Of a stretch of DNA of 12,189 nucleotides, positions 1 through 5,338 are shown piece by piece. Numbering within the stretch: the stretch's first letter is position 1; each line of letters opens with the position of its first letter. Below the pieces are notes generated by a model. It saw only the letters and a list, made by a program, of their open reading frames with translations, did not search any database and had not been told where the DNA came from. Position numbers and translations under genes: made by a program. Source of the stretch: Thermoplasmata archaeon (GTDB taxonomy: Archaea > Thermoplasmatota > E2 > UBA202 > DSCA01); assembly GCA_021159125.1 (NCBI GenBank), contig JAGGSL010000093.1, positions 1 to 12,189 on the forward strand, read 5' to 3'.

Positions 1-91
1 GTTTTACCCAATAATTCAAAGGAAAAATACATATCAAACCAAATTGGCTTCTTTTCTTTAGAGTGACTTAGACAGGCGTAAAGTAATTAAG
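1..91. other. Unassigned flank downstream of the tRNA
   Basis: AT-rich sequence at the window edge, on the 3' side of the minus-strand tRNA. I find no gene, repeat or clear terminator hairpin. A short A-run near 23-28 would read as a U-run on the tRNA strand and might help end its transcription, but this is weak. Confidence 0.3.
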
Positions 92-219
92 TAGCGGGGC
101 GTGGATTTGAACCACGGATCTTCGGGTTCCTCAACCCTTTCTTTGGGGATGAAACACCTTTCTTCCTAAGAAAGGGGGTCTATGAGCCCGACGGGTTTTC
201 CTGACTACCCCACCCCGCT
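92..219 (-). tRNA. Initiator tRNA-Met (CAU) with an intron
   Basis: Read on the minus strand, 219-213 (AGCGGGG) pairs fully with 99-93 (CCCCGCT), leaving A as discriminator at 92. The T arm is CGTGG-TTCAAAT-CCACG. The anticodon stem TCGGG/CCCGA flanks a loop with CAT at 184-182. The A1-U72 acceptor pair and the run of three G-C pairs next to the anticodon loop are the hallmarks of archaeal initiator tRNA rather than elongator tRNA-Met. Exons are 219-181 and 127-92, together 75 nucleotides, with an intron at 180-128 in the usual 37/38 position. CCA is not encoded, since the bases after the discriminator read CTT, so it must be added by the CCA-adding enzyme. Product: carries methionine to start codons with aIF2. 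Confidence 0.95.
128..180 (-). other. tRNA intron with canonical bulge-helix-bulge
   Basis: The splice sites are fixed by a textbook motif. Outer helix: exon GGG/CCC. First 3-nt bulge: TA^G at 182-180. Central 4-bp helix: loop CTCA (186-183) with intron TGAG (133-130). Second 3-nt bulge: GA^A at 129-127. Inner helix: ACCC (179-176) with GGGT (137-134). Cuts fall after the second base of each bulge, as expected for archaeal splicing endonuclease, leaving a 53-nt intron. It contains no open frame. The rest can fold as an 8-bp hairpin, AAGAAAGG against CCTTTCTT around 157-175. Confidence 0.9.
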
Positions 220-248
220 ATTAACATTTTCGGGTTTTACGGATTTTA

Positions 249-262
249 GTTAATATGATGCA
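249..262 (-). promoter_or_regulatory. Possible TATA box of the tRNA gene
   Basis: On the minus strand this reads CATATTAACTAAAA and lies roughly 30-43 bases before the mature tRNA 5' end. That fits a TATA box with a short 5' leader removed by RNase P. It rests on position and AT content only. Confidence 0.35.
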
Positions 263-292
263 ATTTATTAAGCTATCGATTCTGACTACGAA

Positions 293-313
293 ATTCATAA
301 ATAATGAATGAGG
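293..313 (+). promoter_or_regulatory. TATA-like box and weak ribosome site before the secreted-protein gene
   Basis: TTCATAAATA around 294-303 is centred about 26 bases before the GTG at 324, the distance seen for leaderless archaeal genes. A GAGG at 310-313 sits 10 bases before the same GTG. Both point to GTG 324 more than to the in-frame ATG at 333. An ATG immediately followed by TGA (322-327) overlaps the GTG and cannot encode anything. Confidence 0.4.
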
Positions 314-323
314 ATTAATTTAT

Positions 324-1043
324 GTGATTGAAATGAAGGTGGGAAAGTTATCTGCTATTTTTCTTGCTGCCGCCCTGCTCGTGATGCCCTCTGTTTTGAT
401 GCCTGTCGGGGCTTCTGCCAGCGACTCAAATGAAAAGGTGGAAATAAGATATACGATTTTCAGGGAGGATGGTACCTTTGAGGGAGTGGACTCTGTTTCA
501 CCGGCACAGGCAGATGCCGTGATAAAAGCCATTGCCAGAATAAACAATGATTTGCGTCTTCTGAAAGCGGCTTTAACACCTGAGGATGTTGAGAATGCAA
601 AAGCCATCCTTACGACCGATATTGCATGCATGAGCTGGCTGAAGATTTTTGCATACCTGCTTGATAGAATAGAGGATATAATAGATGCTTACATCACTCC
701 GTGGACAAAGATAAGCGTATTTTCGCACATATTCAGCTACGGGCATGGAGTTGCGTGCGTTCCTTTCCAGAAGAGTTTGCCATTTGGCATAACCAGGCAG
801 ACATATGTAGGCATGCTCCTCCGGCCGATATGGTGGAAATACAACAGCTTCAGTTACACTCTTGTTAGAAACGAGCATCTGATACCTCCGAGAATTGATT
901 TCTGGGACATGATAGGGAGGCAGAGCGGATTCATGATTGGATTCATAGGCATCCATATGAGCATCATACGCCCGTTAATGCCCGACACGCACATATTCAT
1001 CGGAAGGACTCTTGTCCTTGTGAATAAAGATTTGCTGCTTTAA
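324..1043 (+). CDS. Secreted protein of unknown function
   Basis: A 239-residue protein that I do not recognise. Residues 1-32 look like a Sec signal peptide: lysines at 5 and 8, a hydrophobic stretch about 11-28, then A-S-A before a polar DSNEK, so cleavage near residue 32 would release a mature protein of about 207 residues outside the cell. The mature part begins with a beta-like stretch (about 38-55), then a helix-rich region (about 60-125) and an aromatic, hydrophobic second half. It has only two cysteines, C102 and C145, which could pair in an oxidising exterior. The region at about 198-219 is hydrophobic and could anchor in a membrane. Start GTG 324 is chosen from TATA and GAGG spacing; ATG 333 would remove three residues and keep the signal. 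The stop codon abuts the gatE ATG, so the two are probably co-transcribed, without any obvious functional link. Confidence 0.8.
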   Translation: MIEMKVGKLSAIFLAAALLVMPSVLMPVGASASDSNEKVEIRYTIFREDGTFEGVDSVSPAQADAVIKAIARINNDLRLLKAALTPEDVENAKAILTTDIACMSWLKIFAYLLDRIEDIIDAYITPWTKISVFSHIFSYGHGVACVPFQKSLPFGITRQTYVGMLLRPIWWKYNSFSYTLVRNEHLIPPRIDFWDMIGRQSGFMIGFIGIHMSIIRPLMPDTHIFIGRTLVLVNKDLLL

Positions 1044-2915
1044 ATGGACTACAGAAAGCTGGGGTTCAAAGCAGGGCTTGAGGTACACCAGCAGCTAGAT
1101 ACCCACAAATTATTCTGCAAATGCCCTTCCGTGCTGACAGATAATTTTGATTATTCTTTCGAAAGGGAGCTTGTCCCAACCCGCTCGGAACTTGGCGGCA
1201 TGGACAAAGCTGCTCTTGCCGAGGCAGGGAAGAAGAAACGCTTCATTTACATGGCTTCGTCGCTGTCAACATGCCTGGTCGAGGCAGACGAGGAACCGCC
1301 TCATGAAGCAAACCAGGAAGCAATAGACATCTGCCTTGAAGCGGCTCTGATGCTGAACGCAAAAATCGTCGATGAGCTCCATTTTATGAGAAAAATAGTC
1401 ATAGACGGCTCCACAACCAGCGGATTTCAGAGGACAGCCCTTGTCGCCCTCGGGGGGAAAGTTGGGAAAATAAGCATAGAAACAATCTGCCTTGAAGAGG
1501 ATGCGGCCCGCCGCATCGGGGAGGAAGGAAATGCTGTAAAATATGCGCTCGACCGCCTGGGCATACCCCTTGTCGAAATCACAACTGCCCCGGAAATCGA
1601 ATCGCCAGAAGAGGCAGAAGAAGTGGCGCTTGCGATAGGAAAAATTTTGAGAGCGACAAAGAAGGTGAAGAGGGGCATAGGCACCATACGCCAGGACTTG
1701 AACGTCTCCATAAAAGGAGGGAGCAGGGTTGAAATAAAAGGCGTGCAGGAGTTGAGAAGCATATCCAGAATTCTGAAAAACGAGGTTGAACGGCAGCTGG
1801 AGATGGTGGAGGTTAAAAAATTGCTCCGTCAGAGGACAACAAAGGATGAAATTGAAAAGGCGGAAATAGCGGATGTAAGCAGCATATTTGCAAATACAAA
1901 ATCGGAAGTCATAAGAAAAGGCAAAGGCACGGTCATGGCTGCCCGCCTTCCCGGCTTTGAAGGGGTTATAGGCGGCGTGAGGGACAAAAAAAATCGCCTG
2001 GGGAAGGAATTTGCGGCGGCGGCGGCGGAGGCGGCAGGCGGCGGCATCATGCATTCGGACGAGCTGCCATACGGGATTTCTGAAAAAGAGGTCGAGATGG
2101 TGAGGGAAAAAATCGGATGCCGCAATATGGACGCTTTTGTGATTTCCTCAGGCGAGAAAAAGGTGGCAAGGACATGCATTGAGGCGGTCATTACCCGCGC
2201 TGCAATGGCATTTGACATGGAAGGGGAAGTAAGGAAAGCGCTGCCAGACGGAACAACGAAGTATATGCGTCCCATAGCAGGTGCAGAGAGAATGTACCCC
2301 GAAACAGATGTACCTCCTGTGTTTATTGAACCTGACAGAATAAAAAGGTTGAAAAGCGAGCTGCCGGAAACGTTTGATGATAAAATTTTGAGATACGAGA
2401 AATACGGACTCGGAAAGGATGAGGCGGAGCAGATTGTTTATGGGGGCAAAGACGAATTATTTGAGCCCCTCGTAAAAAAACATGACTCAAAGGCAATAGC
2501 GAGAATTTTGCTTCACGTCCTGCCAGAGATAGAAAGGAAAGGGCATGATATCAAAAATCTGGCCGGGCGCATTGACGAAGTGCTGGAAGGTCTGGAAAAG
2601 GGAATGTTTTCGAAGGATGGAATAGATAAAATCATGGAGTGCTGGGCAGGGAAACCAGATGCTTCATTGGAGGAGATAATAAAGGAATGCGGGATAGAAG
2701 CAATGAACAAGGAAGATTTGAGAAAGGAGATAAAAAGCATTTTAAAGGAGCATGCGTCCATTGTGGCGGAGAAAGGGGAAGATGCCATATCCCCGCTCAT
2801 GGGAATTGCAATGAAAAAAATGAAGGGAAAAGCAGACGGCTCCCTGATATATCAGATTTTAAAGGAGGAGGTCATGAGAATTGTGCAAGAAAAGGGCAGA
2901 GAATACAAGAAATAA
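1044..2915 (+). CDS. gatE: Glutamyl-tRNA(Gln) amidotransferase subunit E
   Basis: GatE works with GatD in the cytoplasm to convert Glu-tRNA(Gln) to Gln-tRNA(Gln): GatD releases ammonia from an amide donor, and GatE binds the mischarged tRNA, activates the glutamyl group with ATP and amidates it. The 623 residues match the usual GatE length. The GatB-like catalytic core opens with GLEVHQQLD at 11-19 and includes DGSTTSGFQRT (121-131), EEDAARR (151-157) and RQDLNVSIKGG (216-226). An AspRS-like insertion spans about 280-405. The core resumes with RPIAGAERMYPETDVPP (409-425), and a helical YqeY-like tail that grips tRNA runs from about 470 to the end. Alanine- and glycine-rich residues 322-334 inside the insertion come from a GCG-rich DNA tract. 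No ribosome site or TATA box precedes the ATG, which touches the previous stop codon, suggesting coupled translation. gatD is not adjacent. Confidence 0.97.
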   Translation: MDYRKLGFKAGLEVHQQLDTHKLFCKCPSVLTDNFDYSFERELVPTRSELGGMDKAALAEAGKKKRFIYMASSLSTCLVEADEEPPHEANQEAIDICLEAALMLNAKIVDELHFMRKIVIDGSTTSGFQRTALVALGGKVGKISIETICLEEDAARRIGEEGNAVKYALDRLGIPLVEITTAPEIESPEEAEEVALAIGKILRATKKVKRGIGTIRQDLNVSIKGGSRVEIKGVQELRSISRILKNEVERQLEMVEVKKLLRQRTTKDEIEKAEIADVSSIFANTKSEVIRKGKGTVMAARLPGFEGVIGGVRDKKNRLGKEFAAAAAEAAGGGIMHSDELPYGISEKEVEMVREKIGCRNMDAFVISSGEKKVARTCIEAVITRAAMAFDMEGEVRKALPDGTTKYMRPIAGAERMYPETDVPPVFIEPDRIKRLKSELPETFDDKILRYEKYGLGKDEAEQIVYGGKDELFEPLVKKHDSKAIARILLHVLPEIERKGHDIKNLAGRIDEVLEGLEKGMFSKDGIDKIMECWAGKPDASLEEIIKECGIEAMNKEDLRKEIKSILKEHASIVAEKGEDAISPLMGIAMKKMKGKADGSLIYQILKEEVMRIVQEKGREYKK

Positions 2916-2957
2916 AGGTAGAGAGATGGCGTATAGAAATCCAACGCTTTCTTTCTC
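2916..2957 (+). terminator. Convergent gap with pyrimidine-rich terminator candidate
   Basis: Only 42 bases separate the gatE stop from the 3' end of the convergent gene. From 2945 onward the plus strand becomes strongly pyrimidine-rich, with many T-runs that extend into the convergent gene. U-rich stretches without a hairpin are the usual archaeal terminator, so gatE transcripts probably end here or just inside the opposite gene. Confidence 0.4.
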
Positions 2958-3737
2958 TTATCCCTGCGCCTCCTCCATTTCTTTTTCTTCTGCTTTCCTT
3001 CTGATTTTTTCCTTTTTCACTGCTTCCCTGTGCTGGCGGTTTCCCTCCTTCCCCTTCAATCTGCATGATATTTCTCTTATTGTTTCTTCGGGCCCATAGC
3101 ATATGATTATGTCTCCTTCCATGAGTTCCGTCTCTCCGCCCGGAGTGCCAAAATATTTCTCTTCATCACCAACTTTCCTGTATATGCCAAGCACCAAAAC
3201 ACCCTCTTCATCAAATTTTAGCTTCTTCAGTTTCTCGCCGTCCATCCAGCTGCCCTTCCTGACCTTGAATTCGCCTATTGAATATCCTTTGCTGAGACCA
3301 AGGAGCTGCTCATAATCATATACCTTCAGGTTAGTGAATTTTTCAAGGGCTCTGCTTATGAGCCATCTCAATCCTCTATCTACAAGCTTCGAGCGGGCGA
3401 AAAGGTAGATTATGAGCAGTCCGACAAAAAGCCACGCCAGGCTTGAAGTCGCCTCCTCTTTCGTGCTTCCAATAAAAGTCAGAAGCAAAGTTGCCATTGC
3501 GGAAACTATACCTGCGCTTCCGACAAATATGAGTATGCGGATAATCTTTCTCCTCACAGGATGTGAAACAACATATTCTGATTCGGACGTGGTGAATCCC
3601 GTGCCGGAAAAGGCAGACTGCGCCTGAAATTTTGCCATATCTCTGGATAAGCCGGTCATCTCCAGCGCCACCGCCCCTATCCTGACCACGAGCATTGAAA
3701 ATGTCACGACAAGCAGCAGGGATAGAAGGGCTATCAT
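2958..3737 (-). CDS. Membrane protein with Trk-like pore motif and TrkA_C domain
   Basis: A 259-residue protein. TM1 is at about 2-25 and is followed by SAFSGTGFTT (41-50), which resembles the selectivity-filter loop of Trk/Ktr potassium transporters. TM2 is at about 65-89 and TM3 at about 98-114. A cytoplasmic linker leads to a TrkA_C (RCK_C) domain at about 152-225, including the LMEGDIIICYGPEETI region (205-220), the fold that binds nucleotides or other small ligands in potassium channel regulators. Residues 226-259 are a highly charged K/E/R tail, probably helical. I recall similar TrkA_C membrane proteins in bacteria and archaea, generally annotated only by that domain. A role in cation transport or its regulation is inferred; one pore module instead of the four in TrkH/KtrB would need oligomers. 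ATG 3737 is preferred over the in-frame TTG at 3752 because a TATA-like box lies 23 bases upstream of it. Confidence 0.8.
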   Translation of the reverse strand: MIALLSLLLVVTFSMLVVRIGAVALEMTGLSRDMAKFQAQSAFSGTGFTTSESEYVVSHPVRRKIIRILIFVGSAGIVSAMATLLLTFIGSTKEEATSSLAWLFVGLLIIYLFARSKLVDRGLRWLISRALEKFTNLKVYDYEQLLGLSKGYSIGEFKVRKGSWMDGEKLKKLKFDEEGVLVLGIYRKVGDEEKYFGTPGGETELMEGDIIICYGPEETIREISCRLKGKEGNRQHREAVKKEKIRRKAEEKEMEEAQG

Positions 3738-3814
3738 GAATTTATAAGGCAAAACCCTTTAAGAAATTATTTGAGAAATCGCAATCTTTAATATTCCTCT
3801 GATGTTTACATAAA
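3738..3814. promoter_or_regulatory. Divergent promoter between the Trk-like and CPBP genes
   Basis: The gap holds two back-to-back TATA-like boxes. On the minus strand CTTAAAGGG (3763-3755) is centred 23 bases before ATG 3737. On the plus strand TTTAATATT (3787-3795) is centred about 24 bases before ATG 3815. No Shine-Dalgarno site precedes either ATG, so both mRNAs are probably leaderless. The boxes are about 30 bases apart, so a factor bound between them could affect both genes. Confidence 0.6.
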
Positions 3815-4489
3815 ATGCTTCCCGTAACTCTTATGTTTTTCCCCCTAATCATACCCCTGCTTTATTGTGCCATATGGAAGAAAGAAAGTTTTGAGAGAGT
3901 GCTGGTGCTTTCGCTCATCGCATTTTCCATGGTCGTGGCGTATCAGGTGGTCATATATCTTGAAGACAAATTATCCTATTACGGGTACTTCCTGGGAAAA
4001 CTCATAGTATTCACTGCCATTCCGCTAATTGCAATTTCATACTTCGAGAAATGGAGCATCAGAGATGCATTGACAAGATTCGGCATAAGGAAGGAGGGGA
4101 TGGGCAAGAGCATAATTCTGGGCATTGGTGCGCTTGTGATAACCCTTCTCCTGGGACTAATTGCATTATGGGGACAGAACGCACATGTCTCGCTATCCTG
4201 GAATGCAATAATGTTTCTGGATGCTTTCAATGAGGAGTTCCTTTTCAGAGGCGTGCTTATTCTGTATTTATGGAAAATAACAGATATCAAGGTTGCATAC
4301 GCCACATCAATCGTTTCGTACATGATTGTCCATCCCCAGCATTACGCATCCCTCTTCATGCTATCCACAATTGCGCAGGGCATACTTCTTGCAATCATAG
4401 CCCACAAAACGAAAAATATAATAGGACCATGGATTTCTCATGGGCTCAATAGGGTGTTGCTTCAGATAATAAGAGCAATACTCTTCTGA
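3815..4489 (+). CDS. CPBP-family intramembrane protease homologue (Rce1-like)
   Basis: A 224-residue, very hydrophobic protein with several membrane segments, clear ones being about 3-20, 28-50, 58-75, 98-119, 160-174 and 178-196. It carries the CPBP/Abi (Rce1-type) signatures. Motif 1, NEEFLFRG, has E140, E141 and R145. Motif 2 ends in H173 (YMIVH, with tyrosine in place of the common phenylalanine). Motif 3 has H209 in SHGLNR. In Rce1-type enzymes a glutamate and histidines activate water for peptide cleavage within the membrane. In motif 3 the asparagine is three residues after the histidine (N212) and R213 stands where Asn or Asp is usual four residues on, so activity is uncertain. Family members process CAAX proteins or bacteriocins, or have unknown substrates; nothing here names one. 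The start at 3815 fits a leaderless mRNA. It precedes hsp20 and cdc48 on the same strand, but hsp20 has its own promoter. Confidence 0.87.
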   Translation: MLPVTLMFFPLIIPLLYCAIWKKESFERVLVLSLIAFSMVVAYQVVIYLEDKLSYYGYFLGKLIVFTAIPLIAISYFEKWSIRDALTRFGIRKEGMGKSIILGIGALVITLLLGLIALWGQNAHVSLSWNAIMFLDAFNEEFLFRGVLILYLWKITDIKVAYATSIVSYMIVHPQHYASLFMLSTIAQGILLAIIAHKTKNIIGPWISHGLNRVLLQIIRAILF

Positions 4490-4511
4490 TTTTCGTGGCA
4501 TAACCCCCAAC

Positions 4512-4526
4512 CGAAAAGTATTTATA
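4512..4526 (+). promoter_or_regulatory. Strong BRE/TATA promoter of hsp20
   Basis: CGAAAAG (4512-4518), a purine-rich BRE, runs straight into a TATA box, TATTTATAG (4519-4527). It is the best archaeal promoter match in the window. Transcription should start around 4545-4552, giving a leader of about 30 bases that contains the Shine-Dalgarno site. I recognise no heat-shock operator. Confidence 0.7.
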
Positions 4527-4567
4527 GTAGAACTGATATACTGTTTTGTAATCTATGCCAAAAGCAT

Positions 4568-4575
4568 GGAGGTGA
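4568..4575 (+). promoter_or_regulatory. hsp20: Ribosome binding site that fixes the hsp20 start
   Basis: GGAGGTGA is nearly fully complementary to the 3' end of archaeal 16S rRNA and stands 5-8 bases before ATG 4581. The earlier in-frame ATG at 4566 overlaps this site and cannot use it, so the start is 4581. Confidence 0.85.
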
Positions 4576-4580
4576 TGAAA

Positions 4581-5174
4581 ATGGTAAGGAAAATAAGAAG
4601 AAAAGATGAGGAAGATGAGGGAGATATCTTTGATGAATGGTTTGATGACATTTCACGCAGATGGGCTTTCCCGTTCACATCAGACATATTCGACGAATTC
4701 GAGGAACAGTTCAAAAGAACTCAGCAGTACATGAACCGTGTGTTCAGAGAGGCAATGAGCGGCAAACTTCCATCCCCTGAAAAAGGCGGTCCCTACGTCT
4801 ACGGCTGGTCTCTCAGAGTTGGGCCAGACGGAAAGCCGCACTTCCAGGAATTCGGAAATGTTCCACGAGCTGGCGCCGCGCCGCAGCAGCTCGAGAGCAG
4901 GGAGCCGCTTGTTGACGTAATCGAAGGAAAGGACACAATAAGCGTGACTGCGGAAGTGCCAGGCGTGGACAAGAAAGACATTGACCTGGAAATCACAGAG
5001 AATACACTGACCATCAAAGTTGACAAAGACAAGAGAAAATATTACAAGGAAGTGGAACTGCCATGCGAGGTTGATGCAAACTCTGCAAAGGCAAGCTACC
5101 AGAACGGCGTACTGGACATAGAGCTGAAGAAAGCGAAGCCGAAGAAAAAGGGCAAGAAGATAAGCATCGAATAA
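4581..5174 (+). CDS. hsp20: Hsp20 small heat-shock protein
   Basis: An ATP-independent holdase that assembles into oligomers and keeps unfolding proteins soluble for later refolding or degradation. The 197-residue protein has an acidic N-terminal arm rich in F and W (about 15-60). The segment YGWSLRVGPDGKP (74-86) is like that of many archaeal Hsp20 proteins. The alpha-crystallin domain lies at about 108-184, with VTAEVPGVDKKDI (122-134) and the signature NGVLDIELKK (175-184). The lysine-rich tail ends in ISI (194-196), the I-x-I anchor that docks in a neighbouring subunit, so the protein looks complete. Start 4581 is set by a strong ribosome site, removing five residues from the longest frame. 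It has its own BRE/TATA promoter and lies 164 bases before cdc48 on the same strand, a sensible partner in protein quality control. Confidence 0.96.
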   Translation: MVRKIRRKDEEDEGDIFDEWFDDISRRWAFPFTSDIFDEFEEQFKRTQQYMNRVFREAMSGKLPSPEKGGPYVYGWSLRVGPDGKPHFQEFGNVPRAGAAPQQLESREPLVDVIEGKDTISVTAEVPGVDKKDIDLEITENTLTIKVDKDKRKYYKEVELPCEVDANSAKASYQNGVLDIELKKAKPKKKGKKISIE

Positions 5175-5200
5175 GCCCTCTCTTCCTTTTTATTTATTCC
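5175..5200 (+). terminator. Pyrimidine-rich end of hsp20
   Basis: Directly after the hsp20 stop the plus strand reads CTCTCTTCCTTTTTATTTATT, a U-rich stretch of the kind that ends archaeal transcription without a hairpin. It supports a separate promoter for cdc48. Confidence 0.45.
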
Positions 5201-5227
5201 TGATGCCAACCATCGCTGGGGCATAGT

Positions 5228-5306
5228 AAGTAAAAAGCATAATAAGTGGATATAAGTAAAGAATATAAATACAAATAAAGAATAGATAATATAGAAGTAA
5301 AGAGAA
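5228..5306 (+). repeat. Phased A-rich direct repeats before cdc48
   Basis: The heptamer AAGTAAA occurs at 5228-5234, 5254-5260 and 5295-5301, with AAATAAA at 5274-5280. The last three units extend further: AAGTAAAGAATA at 5254, AAATAAAGAATA at 5274 and AAGTAAAGAGAA at 5295. Steps are 26, 20 and 21 bases, so the last three lie about two helical turns apart. The stretch has almost no C on the plus strand. It may be a bent or factor-binding upstream region of cdc48; several TATA-like sites within it make the true promoter hard to choose. Confidence 0.5.
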
Positions 5307-5326
5307 AATAATAATGAAATAATAAT

Positions 5327-5334
5327 GAGGTGAT
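5327..5334 (+). promoter_or_regulatory. cdc48: Ribosome binding site that fixes the cdc48 start
   Basis: GAGGTGAT stands 4-8 bases before ATG 5339. An in-frame GTG at 5330 lies inside this site and is rejected as the start. Confidence 0.85.
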
Positions 5335-5338
5335 AAAA

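Noticed and set aside
322..327. ATG at 322 as a gene start
   Set aside because: It is followed directly by TGA; the real start is the overlapping GTG 324 or ATG 333.
1266..2054. Long minus-strand open frame (262 codons) opposite gatE
   Set aside because: It lies wholly inside a certain gene on the other strand and its translation is a cysteine- and phenylalanine-rich sequence with no domain; a shadow.
5203..5224. ATGCC/GGCAT stem-loop after hsp20 as an intrinsic terminator
   Set aside because: Only five pairs, long loop and no following T-run; the U-rich stretch before it is a better candidate.
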